Counted from the stretch's first letter, positions 24,707-33,339 are shown. The stretch: 64,000 bases of DNA from Aeromicrobium endophyticum (GCF_003586285.1 NZ_QUBR01000001.1:744001-808000), one strand, 5' to 3'. The notes: generated by a model from the letters alone, not told the origin. Numbers and translations: made by a program.

Positions 24707-25011
24707 GAGTGGGTAGAGCCTTTTCCCGGCAGATTGGCTTGGGACAGATACGCCGCTGCACGGCGCAGCACCTCGTTCTCCTGCTCGAGCAGACGGATCC
24801 GCTTCTTGGCTTCACGCAGCTCAGCGTTCTGTTCTCTCGTCACGCCGGGCTTGATCCCGTCCTCGACGTCAGCGGTCCTCAACCAGTTCGACAGGCACGT
24901 CTCGCTGATTCCGAAGTCCTTGGCGATATCGGCCAGGCGCCGGCCTGACTCACGGTTACGGGCCACACGAACAACGTCCTCGCGAAACTCACGGGGAAAT
25001 GGCTTGGGCAT
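24703..25011 (-). CDS. IS3-family transposase OrfA, 102 aa
   Basis: DNA-binding subunit: a helix-turn-helix (RLADIAKDFGISETCLSNWL) followed by a leucine zipper-like segment AKKRIRLLEQENEVLRRAAA, the usual IS3 OrfA layout. Start ATG 25011 is chosen because AAGGA lies 8 bp upstream; an in-frame ATG at 25035 lacks a site. The C-terminus (LPGKGSTHS) contains the GGGAAAA frameshift heptamer in the correct frame, so ribosomes slipping -1 read into OrfB. Confidence 0.88.
   Translation of the reverse strand: MPKPFPREFREDVVRVARNRESGRRLADIAKDFGISETCLSNWLRTADVEDGIKPGVTREQNAELREAKKRIRLLEQENEVLRRAAAYLSQANLPGKGSTHS
24721..24727 (-). promoter_or_regulatory. Programmed -1 frameshift heptamer G GGA AAA
   Basis: On the transcribed strand the sequence is GGGAAAA with codon phase G-GGA-AAA in OrfA (Pro-Gly-Lys). 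Slipping back one base gives RLYPLVSDLAGDK in the OrfB frame, joining the two proteins without an intervening stop. This is the form of slippery site used by many IS3 elements. Confidence 0.7.
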
Positions 25012-25053
25012 ATGAACATCCTTCCAGTGGCGCACTCAGCACCACAGTTCAGA

Positions 25054-25078
25054 TGTCACCTGATCGTGCAGCAGTCCC
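25054..25078. repeat. Right terminal inverted repeat of the IS3 element
   Basis: 25 bp beginning TGTCACCTGATCG and ending GCAGTCCC, complementary to 23814-23838. The OrfA start codon at 25011 lies 43 bp inside, leaving room for the transposase promoter. Confidence 0.85.
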
Positions 25079-25229
25079 ATCCGGACAATGATGGATTCCG
25101 GTGATGAACATCGCCATGCCGTAAAACTAGTTGAAACGGCCGACACTCTCGCCACCGCAGGCTGGGCCCTACCGCAGTGTTTCGCCGCAAGGGCGCAGTA
25201 TGCCTAGCGGCGTGCCGACGCCAGCTGCG

Positions 25230-25397
25230 TCACTCGTGGGGGCGATGGTCAGGCAGCCTGCGTGTCCCGCAGTCCTCGCAACAGACCGAATCCTCCTCGT
25301 ACCCACCGTCGGGCAGGACCTTCGTGATGAGGTCGTGGGTGGTCACAGCACTGCACGTCGGGCAATGCCGGGGCCCCTTCGTCGTTACTAGTTCCAT
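25230..25397 (-). CDS. Small zinc-ribbon protein, 55 aa
   Basis: The frame encodes HCPTCSAV near residues 11-18 and CCEDCG at 39-44, i.e. two Cys-X2-Cys knuckles 24 residues apart, a typical short zinc ribbon, starting MELVTTKGPR and ending DHRPHE. Codon use is coherent across all 55 codons. There is no strong ribosome-binding site upstream of ATG 25397, which lowers confidence. It lies between the IS3 element and the PIN gene. Small zinc ribbons can be adaptor or nucleic-acid-binding proteins; role unknown. Confidence 0.5.
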   Translation of the reverse strand: MELVTTKGPRHCPTCSAVTTHDLITKVLPDGGYEEDSVCCEDCGTRRLPDHRPHE

Positions 25398-25816
25398 CAG
25401 ACGATGATGACACAGTCGACTGTCGCTGCCCGTTGGCCCTTTGGTGCGTCTTCGTCGAGGTGGTCAAGGGTGTATTAGTGGCCTCCAGATCGCCACGAGC
25501 CGATCAGATCCCCTTCCGTCAAGTGGCGCAAAGAGGTGGCATCGTTCAGACACCAGCGACGTACGCCGTGAGAAGGTGGACACCGTGACGATCGGGATTG
25601 TTGCGCGCCCGATCGTAATGCTCGGTAGTCCGCGGGTCGGCATGACAGGCGCCGCAGGTTGGCTTCGAGGCAACGCACCGATGCTCGAGTACCTCAACGG
25701 CTTGAACTAGGCCCCCCGGCCAAGGAGCTAGCAGGCACGCAGTTCTCTGGCGGCTAGGTGGGACGACGGACGCCAGTCTGCGCTGCCTGCGGCGTAGTGC
25801 GAGGCGAAGTGGTCAA
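25398..25816. other. Intergenic segment between zinc-ribbon gene and PIN gene
   Basis: About 420 bp. Short open frames on both strands (for example a 40-codon frame ending at 25710) lack family resemblance and ribosome-binding sites, so none is called. Probably holds the promoter of the PIN gene and possible remnants of older insertions. Confidence 0.4.
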
Positions 25817-26836
25817 GTGACACACGTCATTAGGGGAAACCGGGGCAACTACGCTTCCGGCGTGATAGTTCTCGACACGAACGCTCTGCGCGGCGAAGGT
25901 TTTGGTGCCTCGTGCAACGCCAGCCTGCTGCGCGGACTCTCATCCGCGTGCGGTCACCCGTTGGCTCTTCCTCAACTGGTCCTCGAGGAGGACCTGGCCA
26001 ATTACGGTCGGTCGGTACAGAAACACCTTGATGCCGGTGCGACGGACAAAATCTTGACCGTCGTACCGTCCTGGCTCGGGCGAGTCGATGTCGTCCAGGG
26101 CACCAGCACCGACATGCCGAACCTCACAACGGCTTTGAAGTACCGAGATGCTGCCCTTCGGAAGGTGTTCGGCATCTTGCCAAGCCCCGAAGGCGCATCT
26201 GATGAAGCTCACCGGCGGGAAGTGAACCGCCTCCGGCCCGCATCAACCACTGGAGGCGAAGGGCGCGACGTTGTCATCTGGCTCACGGCCACAGCTCAGG
26301 CCCGTCGCATCGCACCTTCGCAATTATTCTTCGTCAGCGCAGATCGCACCTTCCGATACGAGGACACCTCTGGGCTCCATGCCGAACTGATGGCAGAAGC
26401 GCCGCCGAACCTTCGCTACCTACCCTCAGTGGCGGCGGTCATCGACCGACTCAGCTCCCACGCGGACGCGGCCCCCGATGTCGCCGGCAGCGATGACGTA
26501 CTCAATGCGATCGCGCAAACCGCCTCTTACGGAGGCGGCGACCCTGACCATGACCTTCGGCGCGATCTTTGGGACTGGGAACCGCCAGGACTGGCTCCCC
26601 GTGAAAGGACGGCCGACGTCACACCTAGCCTCCTCGACGTGAGGGAGGTTCAGGTCCGCACGGTCGGCACGACTCGACTCACGGCCATCGACGCCATTTA
26701 TCGCCTGGACCTCCTGTGGACACCCGCCGAACAGGCCGCTCTAACTGTCCGACTTGGCATCCTGATGCGCCACGAAGAGGAGTACCTCAGTCAAGTGCAG
26801 GTCCTCGCTCGCAGTGGCCTGAAGCTCGCCGTCTAA
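25817..26836 (+). CDS. PIN-domain protein with long C-terminal extension, 339 aa
   Basis: The N-terminal 190 residues have the PIN nuclease signature: VIVLDTNALRG (Asp20, Asn22), the acidic pair LPQLVLEEDL (Glu57/Glu58), GEGRDVVIWLTA (Asp151) and FFVSADRTFR (Asp176). These match the Asp/Glu residues that bind Mg2+ in PIN ribonucleases. The C-terminal 150 residues contain no recognised domain and include WDWEPPG. Start is uncertain: GTG 25817 or GTG 25862, the latter beginning right at the PIN strand as is usual. Ribonuclease toxin or defence effector is likely; it sits 160 bp before the ATPase operon on the same strand. Confidence 0.75.
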   Translation: MTHVIRGNRGNYASGVIVLDTNALRGEGFGASCNASLLRGLSSACGHPLALPQLVLEEDLANYGRSVQKHLDAGATDKILTVVPSWLGRVDVVQGTSTDMPNLTTALKYRDAALRKVFGILPSPEGASDEAHRREVNRLRPASTTGGEGRDVVIWLTATAQARRIAPSQLFFVSADRTFRYEDTSGLHAELMAEAPPNLRYLPSVAAVIDRLSSHADAAPDVAGSDDVLNAIAQTASYGGGDPDHDLRRDLWDWEPPGLAPRERTADVTPSLLDVREVQVRTVGTTRLTAIDAIYRLDLLWTPAEQAALTVRLGILMRHEEEYLSQVQVLARSGLKLAV

Positions 26837-26996
26837 CTCCGCACGGAGATCTCGACGGACATCGCTAGAACCGCGGCGGAACGGCGCACGGCCGTGTTGG
26901 TGGACGCCCGAGCGGCGAACCTTCTGGTTTCATGTATCCAACTGTGATGATCGCGGGGGCGTCGTCGAGGTGATCTTGTGCGACAGAGAGCGAGTG

Positions 26997-27671
26997 ATGT
27001 CCAAACCTACGACGCGAATGCAAGATGCAGTGCGCATCCTCATGCTGATCGACCAGGCTGCCGAGCCTGTCGATGGAACAACTTTGGCTGCCGCCGACCC
27101 GCCGCTCGCAACCGCTGTCGGCGTGGTCCGTACGCAGGTGCGCCTGCAGAAGCTCGACTTTTGGGTGCGAAACCCTGACTACCTCGCCAACGAACTCCTC
27201 AACGACTACGAGGACGGCGACCAGGATCCCTCGCTGCTCCAGATGGCAGGTGAAATCCTCGACAGCGAAGAGCCGGAGATTCGTAGGTATCCCATGCTCC
27301 GGTACCTCTTCGGTGCCTACGAAGACCTTGAGGACGCACTGTCCGTACTCCGGCAGGCCGACCTTGTCATCCGCCGCAAGAAGGGACGACCTGGCTACGT
27401 CACCCGCACCGACTACTACCTGACCCGAGCGGGACAAGACATTGCCGCCCGCATCCGCAAGGACTACCCCGACCTCGCCTGGTATTCCACCCGTGCGGCA
27501 CTTGTAGTGCTCCTCGCCGACGGTCAAGGCGCTACCACCCTCAAGGACCGCCAGTACCTCGTCGATGAGTACATCAACACCAAACACGGCGTCCGCATCC
27601 CCAGCATCACCAACCGAGCACGCCGCCGGTTGGCTGACATCAGGGCGACCCTGGAAGGGCAGCAGGCATGA
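26997..27671 (+). CDS. Winged-helix-like small component of a three-gene ATPase system, 224 aa
   Basis: No named family can be assigned with certainty. The N-terminus AVRILMLIDQAAEPVDGTTL and the middle LRQADLVIRRKKGRPGYVTR followed by DYYLTRAGQDIAARI look like a winged-helix domain. This size and position, immediately before an SMC/ABC-type ATPase, match the middle component (MC) of ABC-3C/Lamassu-like systems. ATG 26997 has a purine-rich GAGAGCGAG upstream. It overlaps the ATPase start by 4 bp (ATGA at 27668-27671), so the two are made together. Function is inferred from context. Confidence 0.65.
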   Translation: MSKPTTRMQDAVRILMLIDQAAEPVDGTTLAAADPPLATAVGVVRTQVRLQKLDFWVRNPDYLANELLNDYEDGDQDPSLLQMAGEILDSEEPEIRRYPMLRYLFGAYEDLEDALSVLRQADLVIRRKKGRPGYVTRTDYYLTRAGQDIAARIRKDYPDLAWYSTRAALVVLLADGQGATTLKDRQYLVDEYINTKHGVRIPSITNRARRRLADIRATLEGQQA

Positions 27672-29650
27672 GCGTTCCGACCCAAGACGAGCTGAAGTCC
27701 ACCATCGCCGAGAAGGCCGGACTGTCCCTGACCAAGGTGGAAGAAGTGCTCACCGGTCAAGGCGTCTCTCTCGTGCCCGTTCCGCCGGTAAATCGGTCCA
27801 TCGACATCACCCGACTCACGTTCAACGGCACCCGAACGAACACCGAATGGGACGGACCGTTCGATAAAACCATCGACTTCTCCTACGGGGTGACGGCGTT
27901 CATCACCAACGAGAACCTCCGCGGCAAGTCATCTGTCCTCGAACTGGTCACCTGGGCATTGCGCGGCAAACCCAGGGACCTCCGTAGCGACGTTCAACCT
28001 TGGTTCGACCGCGTCACCCTCGAGTACGCCATCAACGGCATCCCGATGGCCGTCATTCTCACTAGGGAGGAAACCGGCTTCGTCGCAGACGTCATCCGCG
28101 CCACAGACGCAACAACCCTGCGCTCCTACCTCACCGGAAAGGCTGACCCGGCCGTCGTCAACGTCGTCGCTTCCGGACTCTCCGAGAATCAGTTCGCCGC
28201 ATTCCAGGACGAAACGATGATGTCGCTCCTCGGCTTCGACCCGATTACCAACTTCCAGAAGCACAAGGGGAGCGACCAAGGCGCAGCACGAACAAATACC
28301 TGGCCCGCGTACTACGGCGGCATCCATCTCCCCAGGAACTCCGACCTCCTCTTCGGCGACACTGTGTTCGCCGGCCTCCCTGCCCGCATCCTCCAGATGT
28401 ACTGCAACGTCCCCCTAATGGGCACCTACATCCGCATCAACACCCTCACACGTGTCCAACGCCAAGACGAAGCCAACATTGCCCGCCGAGCGACCGAAGA
28501 CGCCACCGCTCGCGCCGGTGAACGGGCCACAATCCAGGCCGAACTCGACGCGCTCGTCATCAAGCTAGACGCCCTCCCCTCGGAGACCGGTCGCTCCTTT
28601 GCCGTCGTCTCCGCCGAATTGCGTCAAGCAGAACGGGACCTCGACACCGCCATTGCTGAGAGCCGCGAGGCCGGGCGCACCTACGAGGAAGCCAGGGCAG
28701 CACGACAGGAAGAAGTTCTCCGCGCCAGCCGCGAACGCGAAACAGAGCTTGCCGAAGTCCTCTTCCAAGGCCTCAACCCGGCCCACTGCCCCCGATGCGA
28801 GCAGAAGTTCGAGGCCAAACGCACCGAACGTGAACTCAGCGATCACGAATGCGCCGTTTGCACCAAGGACATCCCAAGTGGCAAGGAACACGACGACGAC
28901 GGCACCGACGACAACGAAGACGCTGCCGACGCCCTCGAAGCACTCCAAACAGCAGAGGACGCAGCGAAGGAATCTGCCTCCGCCGCCTCGAATGCAGCAA
29001 CGGACTCCCGCGACCTAGTCGTCGCCCTTGCGGCCGAACTCACCACCGCAAGCCAAGCCGACGAGTTCACCGATCGACTCCAGATCCAACTTGAGCAGTC
29101 TCGACTCAGCGGGCGCCTTGAGAACTTCCCGGATGGGCAAATCACCTCCGAACCCAGCGAAACCGTCCGAGTCCTAGAAGCTGCGCTCGAAGTGCTTAAG
29201 GACGTCACGGTAGAAGCGGCCGGCCAGCTTTTCACCGAACTCGACGACGAGATCCTCACAATTGGCCGCAAGCTCGGCATCGACAACCTCGACTCCGTCG
29301 AACTCAACCGCAACGGCGGCATGAGTGTCGTCACCGCCGGTGTCGAAGAAGCCTTCAAGAACCTCAGCGGAGGCGAACGCGTCCGCCTCCGCGTCGCCGT
29401 CATCGCGGCGCTTCTGCGTGTAGGACACCGCTCAGGCGTAGGAAGCCACCCCGGGCTGATCCTCCTCGACTCGCCCGGCGACGAACTCACCGTCGAAGCC
29501 GAATCCACGCTCCTGACCGAGCTCGACTCCCTCAAGGACGAACTCCCCACCCTCCAAGTGCTCGTCGCATCCGACGAGCCGAGGGCTGTGCAGGGCCACC
29601 TTCCTGAAGACCACATTTACGCAAGCGTCGACGGAACTCCGCTCTGGTGA
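27668..29650 (+). CDS. SMC/ABC-type ATPase with internal zinc motif, 660 aa
   Basis: Chromosome-maintenance-like ATPase. Walker A is NENLRGKSS (residues 81-89, Asn instead of the first Gly), followed by an N-terminal lobe. A helical, charged middle (about 265-370 and 410-470) resembles a short coiled coil broken by a four-Cys motif at 374-398 (CPRC...CAVC), reminiscent of the zinc hook of Rad50-like proteins. The C-terminal lobe carries the ABC signature NLSGGERVRLR (565-575) and Walker B LILLDSPGDE (598-606). Expected to bind DNA or sense phage DNA ends and activate an effector. Coupled to the upstream winged-helix-like gene; effector candidate follows 144 bp downstream. Confidence 0.82.
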   Translation: MSVPTQDELKSTIAEKAGLSLTKVEEVLTGQGVSLVPVPPVNRSIDITRLTFNGTRTNTEWDGPFDKTIDFSYGVTAFITNENLRGKSSVLELVTWALRGKPRDLRSDVQPWFDRVTLEYAINGIPMAVILTREETGFVADVIRATDATTLRSYLTGKADPAVVNVVASGLSENQFAAFQDETMMSLLGFDPITNFQKHKGSDQGAARTNTWPAYYGGIHLPRNSDLLFGDTVFAGLPARILQMYCNVPLMGTYIRINTLTRVQRQDEANIARRATEDATARAGERATIQAELDALVIKLDALPSETGRSFAVVSAELRQAERDLDTAIAESREAGRTYEEARAARQEEVLRASRERETELAEVLFQGLNPAHCPRCEQKFEAKRTERELSDHECAVCTKDIPSGKEHDDDGTDDNEDAADALEALQTAEDAAKESASAASNAATDSRDLVVALAAELTTASQADEFTDRLQIQLEQSRLSGRLENFPDGQITSEPSETVRVLEAALEVLKDVTVEAAGQLFTELDDEILTIGRKLGIDNLDSVELNRNGGMSVVTAGVEEAFKNLSGGERVRLRVAVIAALLRVGHRSGVGSHPGLILLDSPGDELTVEAESTLLTELDSLKDELPTLQVLVASDEPRAVQGHLPEDHIYASVDGTPLW

Positions 29651-29794
29651 CCCGCACGCCGCCCGCCCCCTCCCAAGTACCTGTCTGCGGTCCGAAGGAA
29701 CATCACCCTCACGACCCCGATGGTTCTGGGATAGACACCCAATTGCTGTTGAGATGAGCCAAGGTTCGTGACCAGCCACTAGAGGAGGCCGCCA

Positions 29795-31795
29795 ATGCCC
29801 GGACTACTAGAAGCCCTGAGCGCACTCGGCGTTCCCGACGCGAGCCTTCCCGGAGAACTTGAGGCATACGGAGACCAACTCCTCGCGTCAGTAGACCTCG
29901 CCGACCTCAACGACGCCGCAGCCGTCACTAAGGCAGCCACCGAGTGTTCTCCCGAGTTCATCGCGCTCGCAGAGGCCGCCGCTCGCGCAGACAACACCCA
30001 CGCCGACGCTCTGCTCGAAGCAGCAACCGCGGCATTGCCAACGCTCACTAATCTCGTCTTCCTCGACTCAGCGGACGTGGCGCTCAACAGCCCCCTCCTG
30101 CTAAGAACCAAGGGACGCACCCTTGCCCTCGCCCTTTACGACCGCGTAGGGGAAACGAAGGACACCTCCGGCCTCCAGGCCTACGCATATCTAGAGACTC
30201 TGACCAGGCTCGGGTTCACCGACGACACCGCTCGATACCGAGCGCTGGAGCACCTCAGCACCCTCGGCCTCGACGACCCCGATGACCTCTTGGAACGCCT
30301 ACCTAAGCTCATCGGGCTCGCTCTCGACTGCTGGAACGAGGGCGGCCTCCGGGACCGACTCAGCATGCTCCTCGAGCACGACGCAACCCGCGCTGACGCC
30401 GCGTACGAGCTCGCTCAACTGACCCTTCGCGACGCACTCCAAGCATCGACCTTCGACGACGTGCTCGCTGGGCTGACCTCCGCCCGGGACCAGTTCACGA
30501 CCGTTGAGAGCCTCGAAGAGGCGCGCGAGGACGCGACCCTGTACCGGTGCGCCCTCGACCTCACCGTCTCCTTCGTCGCCGGCGGCGACAGCATAGAAGA
30601 AACCGCGACTGTGAAGGCGCTGACCACAGCCATCGACCACCGCGCTGCGATGACCACGCGCAGCGACCTCGGGAGCTGGGCGGCGCCCCGTCGACAGGCC
30701 GAGGTGGAGTGGTACGCACTTGCACGAACTCTGCGGTCAGCCACCCTCCCGCTCCAAGAACCCTCGTGGAACGCCCCCGGCGAGACCCTGTCACGAGTCC
30801 TCGCCGCCTACCGAGCATCCCGGTCCGTCACTGTGATGACCGGCGACGGCCTCCACGTAGTGCTTGAACCCACCGTGGAGGCCGCGTTCCTCCGCTACGA
30901 AGGACTCGTTTACCACCTCCGAGGACTTGTCGCGGACGAAGGGCTCCCGGCCGAAGACCTTGAGGTCGCGCGCCACCTCATTGACGTCATCACCACGCGC
31001 AGTAGTCCCGCCGGCGGTGATGTGTCGGGAAAAGCCCGGGCGGCGGCGCCCGACCTAGCCGCAGAACTTGGTGAAGACCTCGACGCCGTGATCGCCGCGG
31101 AACTGGTCGCGGCCAGCGATAGTTCACCCAACCTGCTCCGAGCACTGAACAGCGAAGCGAAAACTCGAGCACGACTCAAGGCACGAGAATCCGACCCAAT
31201 CGTTGACAGGCTCCTTGGCCGAGTCATGACCGGCCTCGACGGGTGCCCCGGATTGGATGGCACCGCATTGGCCGAATTCATCGAGATGCTGACCTGCATC
31301 CTGAAGTTCGCGGCCGATCGCGCCAACATCGGACGGATGAACGGCGGTCCCACTGTCTACTACCTCTTCGAGCCGGAAGACGGGAAAGCCTTCACCGAGG
31401 ACTTCCTCCAACGCGACGTAGCAACCTGGCTCAAGGCAACACCCCTACGCACCTTTGTCGCGATGGAGCAGCATGACGTCGCGGCCGGCCGGGCCGACGT
31501 CACCGTCACGCAGACCCACAAGTTCACCATCGAGGTGAAGCGCGACCTCGTCGATGTCTCACGCGCCGCGCTTCTAAAGGCGTACGGAGGGCAAGCCGCC
31601 GCGTACTCAATTACGGGCCCTTCCGTCTCGCTCGAGATGGTTCTGGACCTGACAGACCAGTCCCGCGGTACACCTTCCCTGGATGAGTCCGTCTGGGTTC
31701 AAGAGGTGCCCATCTCCGGAGGCAAGCCCCGCCGCGTAGTCACCATCGTTATCCACGGGAACCGTGTGACGCCAAGGGGCGTGAAATCCACCTAG
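29795..31795 (+). CDS. Large helical protein with C-terminal PD-(D/E)XK nuclease domain, 666 aa
   Basis: Residues 1-540 are almost entirely helical with TPR-like alternation of hydrophobic and acidic residues; no named domain. The last 130 residues look like a nuclease: RADVTV (Asp568), then FTIEVKRDL (Glu580, Lys582), a D-X11-E-X-K pattern, followed by the helix SRAALLKAYGGQAAAYSIT with the Gln seen in many PD-(D/E)XK enzymes. A GAGGAGG ribosome-binding site lies 6 bp before ATG 29795, so it is translated independently of the ATPase but probably on the same transcript. It may be the effector, the N-terminal part acting as sensor or docking platform. Strong hairpin follows. Confidence 0.72.
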   Translation: MPGLLEALSALGVPDASLPGELEAYGDQLLASVDLADLNDAAAVTKAATECSPEFIALAEAAARADNTHADALLEAATAALPTLTNLVFLDSADVALNSPLLLRTKGRTLALALYDRVGETKDTSGLQAYAYLETLTRLGFTDDTARYRALEHLSTLGLDDPDDLLERLPKLIGLALDCWNEGGLRDRLSMLLEHDATRADAAYELAQLTLRDALQASTFDDVLAGLTSARDQFTTVESLEEAREDATLYRCALDLTVSFVAGGDSIEETATVKALTTAIDHRAAMTTRSDLGSWAAPRRQAEVEWYALARTLRSATLPLQEPSWNAPGETLSRVLAAYRASRSVTVMTGDGLHVVLEPTVEAAFLRYEGLVYHLRGLVADEGLPAEDLEVARHLIDVITTRSSPAGGDVSGKARAAAPDLAAELGEDLDAVIAAELVAASDSSPNLLRALNSEAKTRARLKARESDPIVDRLLGRVMTGLDGCPGLDGTALAEFIEMLTCILKFAADRANIGRMNGGPTVYYLFEPEDGKAFTEDFLQRDVATWLKATPLRTFVAMEQHDVAAGRADVTVTQTHKFTIEVKRDLVDVSRAALLKAYGGQAAAYSITGPSVSLEMVLDLTDQSRGTPSLDESVWVQEVPISGGKPRRVVTIVIHGNRVTPRGVKST

Positions 31796-31845
31796 GCGGC
31801 GCCAGCACCAGTGTGTCAATTTGGCGGAATGCCCCAGGTGACACG

Positions 31846-31885
31846 GCAACGTCCGACCAGCCTTCAGAGGCAGGTCGGACGTTGC
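31846..31885. terminator. Bidirectional terminator hairpin at the right end of the island
   Basis: GCAACGTCCGACC at 31846-31858 is a perfect 13-bp match to the inverted GGTCGGACGTTGC at 31873-31885, with a 14-base loop; GTTGTTGAT follows on the + side. It lies between the convergent nuclease gene and the amidohydrolase operon and marks the right border of the island. Confidence 0.8.
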
Positions 31886-31914
31886 GTTGTTGATCGGGCG
31901 CAGGAGCCGAAGCC

Positions 31915-33339
31915 CTACTCCCCCACGTAGTCGGTGTACATGTACGGGTTGTCGAGGACCTTGGACTCGGGGATGTCGGGGTGCTTGCCGGCTTCCCACT
32001 CGTCGGGGCCGAGGGTCGACTCGAGGTGCTCGACGGTCTGCTCGACGGCCGTGCGGGCCTTGGTGAGGGCGTCGCCGATCAGCTTGTGGTCGTGCTTGAC
32101 GAGCTTGCCGTTGACGACGACGGTCTGGACGTCGGCGCGCTGGGCCTGGAAGGCGACGTGGCCGTAGGTGTTGAGGATCGGCAGCATGACGGGCGAGTGA
32201 TCGTTCTTGATCAGGACGATGTCGGCTTTCATGCCAGGCTTCAGCTGGCCGACCGTCGAGCCGAGGCCCAGGGCGTCCGCGCCGCCGCGGGTCGCCCAGC
32301 GGACGACCTCCTCGCAGCGCAGGCCGATGTTGGTGACCGTGTCGCCCGACTCGTGCGCGATCTGGTGCTCGCGGGCGCGGTCGGACGCGAGGGTCGCGCG
32401 CATCGCCGAGAACATGTCGGCGCTCCACCAGACGCTGGTGTCCATCGACAGCGAGATCGGGATGCCGTGGCGGCGCAGCGCCCAGCTCGACGGGTAGCCC
32501 TGGCCGCAGGTCGACTCGCTCTCGGCCGACACCGACGCGACGCCGCCCGACGCTGCGATGCGGTGGTACGAGTCCTCCGACAGCGTCGCCGCGTGGACGT
32601 AGACCGTGCCGGGCGCCATGCAGTCGTTGTCGGCCATCAGCTTGATCGAGCCGTCGTCCGTCGCGCCCCACACGCCGGCGTGGGTCGTCACCGAGACGCC
32701 CAGCTCACGGGCCGCCTCGAACGCCGCCTTCTCGGGGAACTCGGGGTCGCCCGTCACGTCGAACGCCAGCTGGAAGCCCAGCATGTCGTTGCGCGGGATG
32801 CGGCGCTCCACGAACGAGCGCAGGTCGGGCGACGTCGCCCACTCCCACGGCGCCTGGTGGATGTTGCCGTAGCCGAGCACGAACCGTCCGCCCGTCTCGA
32901 GCAGGCCGTCGACGGCCGCCTCGGCGTGCTCGATGGTCTGCAGGCCGTGCGACCAGTCGACCGTCGTGGTGACACCCGCGTCGAGCGCCTCGAGCGCGCC
33001 GAGCACGTTGCCGGCGTAGATGTCCTGCGGACGGAAGTGCTTGCCGTGCTCGAGGTAGTTCCAGACGAAGTACTGCGTCAGCGTCCAGTCGGCGCCGTAG
33101 CCGCGCATCGCCGTCTGCCACATGTGGCGGTGCGTGTCGATCATGCCGGGCATGACGATGCCGCCCGTGGCATCGATCTCGAACGCGTTCTCGGGCACCT
33201 CGATGCCCTCGCCGATCGCGACGATCGCGTCGTCGACGACGAGCACGTCGGCATTGGTCAGGACGGTGCCGGCGTCGTCCATGGTCAGGACGGTGCCGCC
33301 CCGGAAGACGATGGGCTGGCTCGGAGCGGGCTGGTTCAC
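31915..33339 (-). CDS. Amidohydrolase-superfamily protein (SsnA/MtaD/TrzN-like), 474 aa
   Basis: Metal-dependent TIM-barrel hydrolase. The N-terminal beta sandwich (VFRGGTVLTMDDAGTVLTNA) precedes the metal site DTHRHMWQ (His70, His72); later VTTHAGVW and VYVHAATLSEDS supply further His residues and SLSMDTSVWW the Asp. These enzymes deaminate or dechlorinate N-heterocycles or act on S-adenosylhomocysteine-like purines; the substrate is not clear. Start GTG 33339 has AAAGGA 6 bp upstream and overlaps the DoxX stop (GTGA). Last gene of the IclR-linked operon, so likely handles the initial substrate or a side intermediate of that pathway. Confidence 0.85.
   Translation of the reverse strand: MNQPAPSQPIVFRGGTVLTMDDAGTVLTNADVLVVDDAIVAIGEGIEVPENAFEIDATGGIVMPGMIDTHRHMWQTAMRGYGADWTLTQYFVWNYLEHGKHFRPQDIYAGNVLGALEALDAGVTTTVDWSHGLQTIEHAEAAVDGLLETGGRFVLGYGNIHQAPWEWATSPDLRSFVERRIPRNDMLGFQLAFDVTGDPEFPEKAAFEAARELGVSVTTHAGVWGATDDGSIKLMADNDCMAPGTVYVHAATLSEDSYHRIAASGGVASVSAESESTCGQGYPSSWALRRHGIPISLSMDTSVWWSADMFSAMRATLASDRAREHQIAHESGDTVTNIGLRCEEVVRWATRGGADALGLGSTVGQLKPGMKADIVLIKNDHSPVMLPILNTYGHVAFQAQRADVQTVVVNGKLVKHDHKLIGDALTKARTAVEQTVEHLESTLGPDEWEAGKHPDIPESKVLDNPYMYTDYVGE

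Larger units (their letters stand above)
23814..25078 (-). mobile_element. IS3-family insertion sequence, about 1.27 kb, apparently intact
   Basis: Bounded by perfect 25-bp terminal inverted repeats (23814-23838 and 25054-25078, outer end GGGACTGCTG) and carrying two overlapping transposase frames in the leftward direction with a -1 frameshift heptamer. The bases outside the two ends (left ...CCGAGCA, right ATCCGGA...) show no 3-5 bp direct repeat, so no target duplication is visible; the element may have recombined or the flank may have diverged. The host DNA on both sides belongs to the accessory island. Confidence 0.85.

Noticed and set aside
25441..25710. Open frames of about 80-90 codons on both strands
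   Set aside because: No family resemblance, low-complexity ends, and mutually overlapping frames; chance frames more likely.
28500..29100. Reading the ATPase as Rad50/SbcC
   Set aside because: At 660 aa the coiled coil is far too short, the Cys motif is CxxC-X17-CxxC rather than the single CxxC hook, and no SbcD/Mre11 gene is adjacent.
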